A stretch of DNA of 8,819 nucleotides from an uncultured Erysipelotrichaceae bacterium (GTDB lineage: Bacteria; Bacillota_I; Bacilli_A; Erysipelotrichales; Erysipelotrichaceae): assembly GCA_910586285.1 (NCBI GenBank), contig CAJUGR010000082.1, forward strand, positions 1 through 8,819, in the 5' to 3' direction. Below, piece by piece: positions 1-5,968 of this stretch. How positions within the stretch are numbered: position 1 is the first letter of the stretch; each line of letters opens with the position of its first letter. The notes under the pieces are model-generated. The model made no database searches. It saw only the letters and a list, made by a program, of their open reading frames with translations, and was not told the origin of the DNA. A program made the position numbers and the translations under genes.

Positions 1-48
1 TTGTTGTAATTCGGTATTGCTTTTTTCTCTGATCTCTTTCGCTGTCAT
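1..48 (-). CDS. rpmC: Ribosomal protein L29, N-terminal fragment (cut by window edge)
   Basis: The first 16 codons read MTAKEIREKSNTELQQ, the typical opening of bacterial L29, a small two-helix protein of the large subunit near the exit tunnel where SRP and trigger factor dock. Its start lies 2 bases beyond the rplP stop codon, and an AAAGGAG ribosome binding site sits inside the end of rplP, about 10 bases before the ATG. This is the expected next gene after rplP in the S10 operon. The gene runs off the left edge, so the rest cannot be judged. Identity rests on both position and sequence. Confidence 0.9.
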   Translation of the reverse strand, partial: MTAKEIREKSNTELQQ

Positions 49-50
49 AA

Positions 51-464
51 TTACTGATCTCCTTTTCTAACAAACTTTGTTTTCACCGGTAATTTATGAG
101 AAGCCAGACGGAATGCCTCACGGGCGATTTCTTCACTGACTCCGCCGATTTCAAACATAACGCGTCCCGGCTTTACAACAGCTACCCATCCTTCGGGAGC
201 GCCTTTACCGGAACCCATACGAACTTCCAACGGTTTTTTGGTGATAGCCAAATGCGGGAAGATACGAATCCATACTTGGCCGCCACGCTTCATGTAACGA
301 GTCATCGCAACACGGGCTGCCTCAATCTGACGGTTGCTGACATAAGCACCGCTGTCGGCCATCAAGCCGAATTCACCGAAATTGACTTCGCGGCCGGCTT
401 TGGAACGTCCTTCATAGCTTAAACGGTGAGGACGTCTATATTTTGTTCTTTTTGGCATTAACAT
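51..464 (-). CDS. rplP: 50S ribosomal protein L16
   Basis: This 137-residue protein has the usual length for bacterial L16, which sits near the A-site of the large subunit and contacts 23S rRNA close to the tRNA elbow. The N-terminus MLMPKRTKYRRPHR is family-typical, and the signature KPLEVRMGSGKG is at residues 77-88, with Arg82 matching the arginine that is hydroxylated in some bacteria. I chose the first ATG (MLMPKR) because AGGAGG lies 10 bases upstream; starting at the second Met would leave a 16-base spacing. The ribosome binding site overlaps the end of rpsC, whose stop lies 3 bases from the start, which suggests coupled translation. The stop is TAA. Nothing in it is truncated or odd. 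Confidence 0.97.
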   Translation of the reverse strand: MLMPKRTKYRRPHRLSYEGRSKAGREVNFGEFGLMADSGAYVSNRQIEAARVAMTRYMKRGGQVWIRIFPHLAITKKPLEVRMGSGKGAPEGWVAVVKPGRVMFEIGGVSEEIAREAFRLASHKLPVKTKFVRKGDQ

Positions 465-467
465 AGA

Positions 468-1244
468 TTAGTTTCCTCCTTCCGTCTTCGTTCCTTCTGC
501 TTTTGAAGCAGTATTGCGGTGATTGCGGTTACCGCGATCGTTGCGGTTGCCACGGCCGTTACGGCGGCGGCGATCACCCATCGGATTTTTCGGTGCTTCC
601 GGTTCAGTTACCATCTGACCCGGCAATACTTCACCACGGCAAATCCAAACCTTTACCCCAAGGCGACCATATGTGGTATGTGCTTCTTCGGAAGCATAGT
701 CGATGTCCGCACGCAGCGTATGCAGCGGAACCACACCTTCGGAATAACCTTCGGTACGAGCCATATCGGCACCACCCAAACGTCCGGAAACACACGTCTT
801 AATGCCTTTGGCACCGGCACGCATCGTACGCTGAATGGCTTTCTTCTGACAAGTACGGAAACTTGCACGTTGTTCCAACTGATCTGCAATACTGCGCGCA
901 ACCAAGCGTGCATCCAAATCAGGGTTGGCAATTTCCAATACTTTAACATATACGTTTTTCTTGGTCATCTTTTCGATTTTCTTTTTCAGATTCTCGATAT
1001 TCTCACCGTTGGTACCGATAATCACACCGGGACGAGCGGTACGGATCATGATTTCCACACGGTTTTTGGAACGTTCGATTTCAATGCGGCTTACGGATGC
1101 ACCCTTGCATTCCTTAGCAATGAATTCACGAATTTTTACGTCTTCTAACAGTAAATCGGCATAATCTTTATCGGCATACCATCTTGACTCCCAGTCACGA
1201 ATGATACCGACACGCATACCGATCGGGCTTACTTTCTGTCCCAT
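468..1244 (-). CDS. rpsC: 30S ribosomal protein S3 with basic C-terminal tail
   Basis: S3 is a small-subunit head protein lining the mRNA entry channel, where it contributes to mRNA unwinding. The N-terminus MGQKVSPIGMRVG is canonical. The KH domain has its GxxG loop at residues 77-80 (GTNG), and the C-terminal S3 domain covers about 120-207 (RRAMRAGA-like region at 138-146 and GRLGGADMAR at 154-163). AAGGAGG lies 6 bases upstream of the ATG and overlaps the rplV stop. At 258 residues it is about 40 longer than the usual S3 of about 218. The extra part (about residues 218-258) is a low-complexity tail with a run of Arg, Asn and Gly at 225-243, followed by a Lys/Glu/Gly end. It is probably disordered and RNA-binding. 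Tails of this kind vary between Bacillota, so I read it as a lineage trait, not an error. Confidence 0.97.
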   Translation of the reverse strand: MGQKVSPIGMRVGIIRDWESRWYADKDYADLLLEDVKIREFIAKECKGASVSRIEIERSKNRVEIMIRTARPGVIIGTNGENIENLKKKIEKMTKKNVYVKVLEIANPDLDARLVARSIADQLEQRASFRTCQKKAIQRTMRAGAKGIKTCVSGRLGGADMARTEGYSEGVVPLHTLRADIDYASEEAHTTYGRLGVKVWICRGEVLPGQMVTEPEAPKNPMGDRRRRNGRGNRNDRGNRNHRNTASKAEGTKTEGGN

Positions 1245-1255
1245 GGGCTACCTCC

Positions 1256-1591
1256 TTAATCACGCTCATCAACCACAACGGTAATGTGGCTGGTGCGTTT
1301 GTGGATCGCACTTGCGGATCCTTTGGCACGTGGCATGAAGCGCTTCAAGGTAATTCCTTCATTGGCATAACATGCTTTCACGTATAATTTTTCTTCATCC
1401 ATCTCGTTATTGTTTACGGCATTGCTTACCGCAGACTTTAACACTTTGGCGATGGCTTCTGCCGCAACATTCGGTGTGAATTTTAAGATTGCGGCTGCTT
1501 CTTCCGCGTCTTTCCCACGGATCAAGTCAAGCACTAAGCGAGCTTTTCTAGGTGGGATACGCAATGTTTTTGATGTAGCTTTTACTTCCAT
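1256..1591 (-). CDS. rplV: 50S ribosomal protein L22
   Basis: L22 binds all domains of 23S rRNA, and its long beta-hairpin lines the nascent-peptide exit tunnel. The 111-residue length is normal. The N-terminus has the RIPPRKARLVLDLIRGK block at residues 11-27. The hairpin is at about 80-97 (TLKRFMPRAKGSASAIHKRT), followed by TSHITVVV. In E. coli and B. subtilis the tip reads GRA; here residue 92 is Ser in place of that Arg, removing one positive charge from the tunnel wall near the region linked to macrolide response. This may be ordinary lineage variation. The ribosome binding site AGGAGG overlaps the TAG stop of rpsS, 8 bases before the ATG, and the stop TAA overlaps the ribosome binding site of rpsC. 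Both point to translational coupling. Confidence 0.96.
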   Translation of the reverse strand: MEVKATSKTLRIPPRKARLVLDLIRGKDAEEAAAILKFTPNVAAEAIAKVLKSAVSNAVNNNEMDEEKLYVKACYANEGITLKRFMPRAKGSASAIHKRTSHITVVVDERD

Positions 1592-1603
1592 TTCCTACTC
1601 CTC

Positions 1604-1882
1604 CTAGCGTTTCGCTTTTTTATCATCGTCACCGTGTACCGCATATTTGCGGGTCGGTACGAATTCACCTAATTTGTGTCCGACCATGTCTTCCGTCACA
1701 TATACCGGCAAATGTTCTTTACCGTTGTAAACCGCAAATGTATGTTCGACAAAGCTTGGGAAGATTGTGGATCGACGGGACCAGGTTTTGATCACTTCTT
1801 TTTTACCGGACGCATTCAATGCTTCCACTTTTTTCATCAAGTGGTCATCACAGAATGGGCCTTTTTTCAAACTACGACTCAT
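1604..1882 (-). CDS. rpsS: 30S ribosomal protein S19
   Basis: S19 is a small-subunit head protein that pairs with S13 and takes part in bridges to the large subunit. The 92-residue length is normal. Family blocks are the N-terminus MSRSLKKGPFCDDHL, TWSRRSTIFP at residues 33-42 and MVGHKLGEFVPTR at 66-78. AGGAGG lies 10 bases upstream of the ATG in the short gap after rplB. The gene ends with TAG, which lies just before the AGGAGG of rplV. Order and spacing fit the S10 operon, and nothing unusual is seen. Confidence 0.97.
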   Translation of the reverse strand: MSRSLKKGPFCDDHLMKKVEALNASGKKEVIKTWSRRSTIFPSFVEHTFAVYNGKEHLPVYVTEDMVGHKLGEFVPTRKYAVHGDDDKKAKR

Positions 1883-1902
1883 TTTATCATTTCCTCCTTT
1901 GT

Positions 1903-2736
1903 CTATTTACCGTTGCGACGGCGCACGATTAACTTCGTAGACGCTTTTTTCGCCTTGCGGGTTTTTACGCCCATAGCTTTTTTACCCCAAGGGGTCATCG
2001 GGGATTTCCGTCCGACCGGGGTACGTCCTTCACCACCACCGTGCGGGTGATCGTTCGGGTTCATAACGGAACCGCGAACCGTAGGACGAATACCGCGCCA
2101 ACGATTACGTCCGGCTTTACCGTAATTGACCAAGCTGTGGTCTTCATTACCGACAACGCCGATCGTAGCACGACAGTTGCTCAAAACTTTACGAACTTCG
2201 CCGGAAGCCAAACGTAAGGTAACATATTTCTCTTCAATACCGAGAATCTGTGCCGATGTACCCGCAGAACGAGCCATCTGACCACCTTTACCCGGTTTCA
2301 ATTCAACGTTGTGAACGAAAGTACCTTCCGGAATATCACGCAATTCCAACGCATTGCCCACTTTGATATCGCTACCCTTGCCGGATGTCACAATCATACC
2401 GACTTTTAAATCCTTCGGTGCGATAATGTAGCGTTTTTCGCCATCCACATAATGCAGTAATGCAATATTCGCAGAACGGTTGGGATCGTATTCGATCGTC
2501 GCTACCTTTGCGGGAATACCGTCTTTATTACGTTTAAAATCAATGATTCGATATGCACGTTTATGTCCGCCGCCCTGATGACGGGTCGTGATGCGACCGT
2601 TATTGTTGCGTCCGCCCTTACTTTTCAGCGGTGCCAACAAGCTTTTCTCCGGTCTGTCTGTGGTGATTTCTTCATACGTTAAACTTGTCATCCCACGACG
2701 TCCCGGTGTGGTCGGCTTATATTTCTTAATTGCCAT
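1903..2736 (-). CDS. rplB: 50S ribosomal protein L2
   Basis: L2 is a core large-subunit protein needed for subunit joining and for building the peptidyl transferase centre. The 277-residue length is standard. The OB-fold RNA-binding part covers about 40-130 (TRHQGGGHKRAYR at 51-63, IEYDPNRSANIALL at 81-94). The SH3-like part and C-terminal loop include MNPNDHPHGGGEGR at 225-238, with His230 at the position of the conserved E. coli His229, and GRKSPMTPWGKKAMG at 242-256. The C-terminus is strongly basic. AGGAGG lies 6 bases from the ATG. The 54-base gap before it (2737-2790) is the longest inside this stretch of the operon and contains only a weak 5-bp inverted repeat. The stop is TAG. Confidence 0.98.
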   Translation of the reverse strand: MAIKKYKPTTPGRRGMTSLTYEEITTDRPEKSLLAPLKSKGGRNNNGRITTRHQGGGHKRAYRIIDFKRNKDGIPAKVATIEYDPNRSANIALLHYVDGEKRYIIAPKDLKVGMIVTSGKGSDIKVGNALELRDIPEGTFVHNVELKPGKGGQMARSAGTSAQILGIEEKYVTLRLASGEVRKVLSNCRATIGVVGNEDHSLVNYGKAGRNRWRGIRPTVRGSVMNPNDHPHGGGEGRTPVGRKSPMTPWGKKAMGVKTRKAKKASTKLIVRRRNGK

Positions 2737-2790
2737 TTGTATCCTCCTTACGCATTATTTATTCAGGAAATAGCGTTCTTCTCCCTGATA

Positions 2791-3090
2791 TTATTTGGTT
2801 TCTGCTTCACCAAACAAATCGATATCCTGTCCTTCTTTAATCTTGACATAAGCTTTGCGAATCGCTTTTGTCTTGCCGACATAACGTCCCATGCGTTTTT
2901 TCTTCGGACAGATATTCATAACATTGACTTTTTCCACATCAACATGGAAGATGTTTTCTACCGCCTGTCTGATATGAATCTTATTGGTACCCTTTTTCAC
3001 TTCGAAAGTGACAACGTTGTTTTCATCCATATATCGCATCGTTTTTTCCGTGATGATCGGACGAATAATGACATCCTTATAGTTATTCAT
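2791..3090 (-). CDS. rplW: 50S ribosomal protein L23
   Basis: L23 sits at the tunnel exit and is the docking point for trigger factor and SRP. I set the start at the ATG encoding MNNYKDVI, giving 99 residues, the usual length. A GAGGAGG ribosome binding site lies 9 bases upstream, and family homology begins at this point (IIRPIITEKTM at about residues 9-19). An upstream TTG in the same frame would add six residues (MRRHWE), but it would lie within or upstream of the ribosome binding site, so I rejected it. The basic block KKKRMGRYVGKTKAIRKAYV at about 63-82 is the rRNA-binding part. The start lies inside the end of rplD, an 8-base overlap that suggests coupling. The stop is TAA. Confidence 0.95.
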   Translation of the reverse strand: MNNYKDVIIRPIITEKTMRYMDENNVVTFEVKKGTNKIHIRQAVENIFHVDVEKVNVMNICPKKKRMGRYVGKTKAIRKAYVKIKEGQDIDLFGEAETK

Positions 3091-3718
3091 TTCCCAATGC
3101 CTCCTCAACGCGTTTTACCGCCGCTTCCGTAAAGACGATTTTGTTCGCATTCACGATATCGTATACGTTGATTCCTTCTGCTGTCAACATCATCATCGAC
3201 GGAATGTTGCGCATTGATTTGAATGCGTTATCAAAATCTTCATCCGGCGCAACGACAAACAGTGCTTTGTTACCGGCTGAAATCGCATTAATAATTTCCA
3301 CAAAAGCCTTTGTTTTTGGCTGTGCCATATCGAATTTATCAATTACGATCATGCTGTTTTCTGCAACTTTTTCACTTAATACAGATTTCAGCGCCAAACG
3401 ACGCACTTTCTTGTTTAGACGATAACCGTACTTGCGCGGTTTTGGTCCGAACACCGTACCGCCGCCACGCCACTGTGCAGCGCGAATGGAACCCTGACGA
3501 GCCCGTCCGGTTCCTTTTTGACGCCAAGGCTTACGACCGCCGCCGCGCACCTCACTGCGACCTTTGGTAGAATGTGTTCCCTGACGCATTGAAGCTCGCT
3601 GCATGACGATAGCGTCAAATATTACTTGCTGATTTGGCTCGATGCCAAATACTTCGGGGTTCAGTGTAATTTCGTGTAACTCCTTACCCGCTTGGTTTAA
3701 TACGACCATGTTAGGCAT
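3083..3718 (-). CDS. rplD: 50S ribosomal protein L4
   Basis: L4 is a large-subunit assembly protein whose extended loop reaches the exit tunnel. In E. coli it also represses its own operon through the S10 leader; whether that holds here is unknown. The 211-residue length is normal. The tunnel loop at about residues 45-100 is basic and Gly-rich (GGGRKPWRQKGTGRARQGS at 59-77, RGGGTVFGPKPRKY at 84-97). The globular part follows, with the Rossmann-like block SMIVIDKFD at 122-130 and ALFVVAPDE at 152-160. GAGGAGG lies 8 bases from the ATG of MPNMVV, favouring this start over Met4. The gap after rplC is only 3 bases, and the 3' end overlaps rplW by 8 bases. Confidence 0.97.
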   Translation of the reverse strand: MPNMVVLNQAGKELHEITLNPEVFGIEPNQQVIFDAIVMQRASMRQGTHSTKGRSEVRGGGRKPWRQKGTGRARQGSIRAAQWRGGGTVFGPKPRKYGYRLNKKVRRLALKSVLSEKVAENSMIVIDKFDMAQPKTKAFVEIINAISAGNKALFVVAPDEDFDNAFKSMRNIPSMMMLTAEGINVYDIVNANKIVFTEAAVKRVEEALGNE

Positions 3719-3721
3719 CTG

Positions 3722-4414
3722 TTATTCCTCCTCGCTTCTGTTATAATCGATCAATGTCGGTGCCGGTTTTGCCTTTTTCGCACACTTGGCGCTGCGTACC
3801 AGTACCATGCCGCGTTTCGGCCCCGGGACATTACCCTTAATCAATAAATAGTTTTTGTCTGCATCCACTTTTACCACCTGCAGGTTTTTGTTCGTGGTGC
3901 GATATCCGCCTTCCTGTCCGGCCATAATTGTGCCTTTCAGGATTTTACCTTGACGGGATGTAATACCGTTGGTTGCCAAGGAACCGATGTGGCGAATGTT
4001 CTTGGACCCACCATGGGTTTTCGGACCCTGATGCGCATTGTTACGAACAATCGTACCGTTGTATCCTTTTCCCTTGCTGGTTCCGATTACATCAACGATG
4101 TCACCGGCTTGAAAAATATCCACTTTTACTTCAGCGCCAAGTTCCAAATCATGCAATTCATCTGCTTTGATTTCTTTGACAAAGCGCTTCGGTGCCGTGT
4201 TGGCTTTTGCCGCATGACCCTTGCAGGCCTTGGTAGCACGCCGCTCTTTTACATCCTCAAATCCGAGTTGAATTGCCTCATAGCCATCATTTTCATTGTT
4301 TTTCTTCTGTAAAACGATATTGGGAGTCGCTTCAACTACTGTTACCGGGATCAACACTCCATCTTCAGTGAAGACCTGAGTCATCCCTAACTTGCGTCCT
4401 AAGATTCCTTTCAT
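3722..4414 (-). CDS. rplC: 50S ribosomal protein L3, divergent in the loop near the peptidyl transferase centre
   Basis: L3 is an early-assembly large-subunit protein whose extended loop reaches toward the peptidyl transferase centre. The 230 residues begin MKGILGRKLGMTQVFTEDG, and the beta-barrel motif DVIGTSKGKGYNG is at 108-120; both are canonical. The central loop at about 134-170 is unusual. Most bacteria read PGSxG then VFKGKKM; here it is IGSLAT at 143-148, ILKGTIM at 158-164 and AGQEGG at 165-170, with about three extra residues relative to E. coli before GK. The E. coli methylated Gln150 site is not preserved in recognisable form. After KGNVPGPKRG at 193-202 there is a tail of about 20 residues (KCAKKAKPAPTLIDYNRSEEE). 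GGAGG lies 7 bases from the ATG, next to the rpsJ TAG stop. The frame is intact, so this is real divergence, not a frameshift. Confidence 0.96.
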   Translation of the reverse strand: MKGILGRKLGMTQVFTEDGVLIPVTVVEATPNIVLQKKNNENDGYEAIQLGFEDVKERRATKACKGHAAKANTAPKRFVKEIKADELHDLELGAEVKVDIFQAGDIVDVIGTSKGKGYNGTIVRNNAHQGPKTHGGSKNIRHIGSLATNGITSRQGKILKGTIMAGQEGGYRTTNKNLQVVKVDADKNYLLIKGNVPGPKRGMVLVRSAKCAKKAKPAPTLIDYNRSEEE

Positions 4415-4425
4415 GTCGTCACCTC

Positions 4426-4737
4426 CTAAAGCTTGATCTCAATGTCGACACCGCTGGGCAGTTCTAAGCGACTGAGGGAATCAATCGTTTCTGCCGTAGG
4501 TCCGACGATTTCGATTAAACGCTTGTGCGTTCTAATCTCGAATTGCTCACGTGAATCTTTGTATTTGTGTACCGCACGCAGGATCGTAACGACCTGTTTT
4601 TCAGTTGGAAGCGGTACGGGTCCAACAATCTTTTTTGCACCGTGAGATTGTGCAGCCTGAACAATCTTTTCTGCAGAAGCATCCAAGATTCTGTGTTCAT
4701 AAGCTTTTAAGCGAATTCTTACGCTGTTTTTTGCCAT
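4426..4737 (-). CDS. rpsJ: 30S ribosomal protein S10 (NusE), first gene of the operon
   Basis: S10 is a small-subunit head protein and also NusE, the NusB partner in rRNA antitermination. The 103-residue length is standard. Family blocks are RIRLKAYEHRILD at residues 7-19, KIVGPVPLPT at 36-45, REQFEIRTHKRLI at 63-75 and the C-terminus LPSGVDIEIKL at 93-103. The ATG follows an AAAGGAG site by 8 bases. It is the first gene after the promoter at 4863-4891 and the structured leader at 4738-4860, as expected for rpsJ heading the S10 cluster. The stop is TAG, followed directly by the rplC ribosome binding site. Confidence 0.98.
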   Translation of the reverse strand: MAKNSVRIRLKAYEHRILDASAEKIVQAAQSHGAKKIVGPVPLPTEKQVVTILRAVHKYKDSREQFEIRTHKRLIEIVGPTAETIDSLSRLELPSGVDIEIKL

Positions 4738-4740
4738 GAA

Positions 4741-4860
4741 TATTTCTCCTTTCGTCTATATCTGGATAGACTCGCTCGATGCGAATTCCCCGTCACCCAC
4801 GCGTTCATGACAACGCTTATCGGTGTGTCGGCAACCTCGCACGTCCACGCGGTCGTGATA
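4741..4860 (-). promoter_or_regulatory. Structured 5' leader RNA of the S10 operon
   Basis: Between the predicted transcription start and rpsJ lie about 120 GC-rich bases that fold well on the minus strand. Helices I can pair by eye are a small 5' hairpin CACG/CGTG (4854-4857 with 4846-4849); an enclosing helix GTGCGAG/TTCGCAT (4836-4842 with 4779-4785, two G-U pairs); CCG/CGG (4829-4831 with 4790-4792); CACC/GGTG (4822-4825 with 4794-4797); a closing hairpin GCGTT/AACGC (4812-4816 with 4801-4805); and a separate perfect 6-bp hairpin GTCTAT/ATAGAC (4766-4771 with 4754-4759) directly before the AAAGGAG site at 4746-4752. The nested layout and the position before rpsJ suggest a ribosomal-protein-binding leader. 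The E. coli S10 leader is bound by L4; I do not know the ligand here. Confidence 0.7.
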
Positions 4861-4862
4861 GT

Positions 4863-4891
4863 ATTTTATCATAATAAAAAGGTGAATACAA
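4863..4891 (-). promoter_or_regulatory. Sigma-A type promoter of the S10 operon
   Basis: On the minus strand TTGTAT (4886-4891) and TAAAAT (4863-4868) are separated by exactly 17 bases, and a TG one base before the -10 box makes it an extended -10 promoter. The predicted start is near 4856, giving a leader of about 120 bases before rpsJ. No operator is evident. Other promoters further upstream cannot be excluded in the AT-rich stretch. Confidence 0.75.
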
Positions 4892-5230
4892 GTCCTAAAT
4901 TTCAGGAATTGCATCACCTAAAGCGAAAAGCTTAACTCCACATAAAGAGCAAAGTAGAATTAAGTTTTTCATTCCGATTGATTAAAATCTTATATTATGT
5001 ATATGCATGATCTTATATAATATATAGGAAAGATAAGATTTGCATAATGATATTTCATTCTACCTGATTGATTACAAATCCATTGTGCAAGTTTGGTCTT
5101 ATCATACAAATCTTACCCCATACCAAAGCACATATTGAATTGCTTAGCGATAACATCTTTCAAATAAAGAGCCAAGCGCTTGTGAGTATCATCATTTTAA
5201 CCAATCAAGATGTATCCGGTTCGCGCTTAT
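4892..5230. other. Non-coding AT-rich interval between the thi operon and the S10 operon
   Basis: About 340 bases lie between the end of the hydrolase gene and the rpsJ promoter. I see no convincing gene, RNA gene or strong intrinsic terminator on either strand. It holds the nested repeat block described separately (4954-5115), a 10-bp perfect palindrome CAAGCGCTTG at 5173-5182 that could be an operator or chance, and a small 4-bp hairpin AAGC/GCTT at 4921-4933. A plus-strand reading frame from TTG at 5068 to 5268 has no ribosome binding site and no recognisable homology. Confidence 0.6.
4954..5115. repeat. Nested inverted and direct repeats, AT-rich
   Basis: Several related repeats are packed here. 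A perfect 9-bp inverted pair AAATCTTAT/ATAAGATTT is at 4985-4993 and 5033-5041. Within it an 8-bp pair TATATTAT/ATAATATA is at 4991-4998 and 5017-5024. A third arm ATACAAATCTTA at 5104-5115 is complementary, with one mismatch, to TAAGATTTGCAT at 5034-5045. An imperfect direct repeat of about 23-28 bases (TTTCATTC, spacer, GATTGATTA, then AAATC) is at 4967-4989 and 5053-5080, flanking the hairpin. GTAGAAT/ATTCTAC is at 4954-4960 and 5057-5063. It could be a decayed small mobile element, a regulator-binding region, or an AT-rich structured RNA. Some matches are expected by chance in such AT-rich DNA. Confidence 0.5.
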
Positions 5231-5968
5231 TTATTCTTTTGATGGATCTGACAATACAAACTGCCTGAATGTATGGTTAAGCGCTTCTTTTACCTGTGCT
5301 TCCTCGCATCTCTTAATCCTGGCAATTTCCGTGATACTGCGATTTAAAAACATCGAATATTCTTTGGCGCTTACTGCTCTGTTTTCACACCATGATAAAG
5401 CATCCAAGCCATCACTTTCCAGCATTAAATGATCCAAGGGTATTTGCTTCGCCACCTGATTAACGGCTTCCTCCTTGCCGATGGAAGGTCCGACCGTAAA
5501 ATAACACCCCAATTTCTGAAACTCCTGTAAATAATTGAGGCAGGAATACCAATGAACCAGATATTTGTTTTCATATTTTCTTATATACGAAAGTGCTTCC
5601 TTTTCCATTCCTTTGAGATGTAATATCACCGGTTTATGCGCACAAGAGGCATAATGAAGGGAACGATCAAATACTTCCTTCTGTTTTTGCATATCTGTCT
5701 CACACCACACATTATCTAACCCTATTTCACCAATGAAATTCACCTTCTCCATGATCGGCGCCATTTCTTCCCATGTGATCTGATCCGCCTTCCATGGATG
5801 GATACCGGCACTGATCTGAATATCATCGTTGCCATATCGGGATAAGTATTGTATCAAACAGTCATATTCCTTCGGGCTTTCGGCATTCACGATGCCTTGA
5901 ATTCGATGCTTAATTAACTCCTCGAACAAATCGTTGTCCCGCAAATGAAAGTGGGCGTCATGAAGCAT
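5231..5968 (-). CDS. TatD-family metal-dependent hydrolase, last gene of the thi operon
   Basis: This 245-residue protein has the TatD amidohydrolase-superfamily pattern: the HxH metal pair at His6/His8 (DAHFHL), SAGIHPW at 53-59, the metal-bridging Glu81 in IGEIGLDN, His117 in VILHLKG, His139 in LVHWYSC, and Asp186 in MLESDG. All expected metal ligands are therefore present. Classical TatD members read HCFSG and ETDxP at the last two motifs, so this is a divergent branch. It is slightly short for the family (about 255-265). Known TatD proteins are nucleases or of unknown substrate. Its ATG overlaps the thiZ end by 11 bases, and AAGGGA lies about 8 bases before the start, so it should be co-expressed with the transporter under TPP control. 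A role in processing an imported thiamine precursor is inference from context only. No other domain is seen. Confidence 0.88.
   Translation of the reverse strand: MLHDAHFHLRDNDLFEELIKHRIQGIVNAESPKEYDCLIQYLSRYGNDDIQISAGIHPWKADQITWEEMAPIMEKVNFIGEIGLDNVWCETDMQKQKEVFDRSLHYASCAHKPVILHLKGMEKEALSYIRKYENKYLVHWYSCLNYLQEFQKLGCYFTVGPSIGKEEAVNQVAKQIPLDHLMLESDGLDALSWCENRAVSAKEYSMFLNRSITEIARIKRCEEAQVKEALNHTFRQFVLSDPSKE

Noticed and set aside
519..1148. 209-codon open frame on the plus strand opposite rpsC
   Set aside because: It mirrors the coding frame of a certain ribosomal gene, has no ribosome binding site or recognisable domain, and its composition follows from rpsC codon use.
2763..2788. Inverted repeat TCAGG/CCTGA in the rplW-rplB gap
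   Set aside because: Only 5 bp with a 16-base loop and no T run; too weak for a terminator or regulatory hairpin, and likely chance.
3091..3108. Upstream TTG start for rplW adding MRRHWE
   Set aside because: The GAGGAGG site serves the ATG at 3090, and L23 homology starts at MNNYKDVI.
5173..5182. Palindrome CAAGCGCTTG as a repressor operator
   Set aside because: A 10-bp palindrome alone, far from any promoter and after the end of the hydrolase gene, is weak evidence; it is mentioned only in the description of the interval.
5068..5268. Plus-strand reading frame of 66 codons starting at TTG
   Set aside because: A TGA stop lies directly before the TTG, there is no ribosome binding site, the protein is not recognisable, and its end runs into the hydrolase gene on the other strand. 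A decayed gene remnant cannot be fully excluded.
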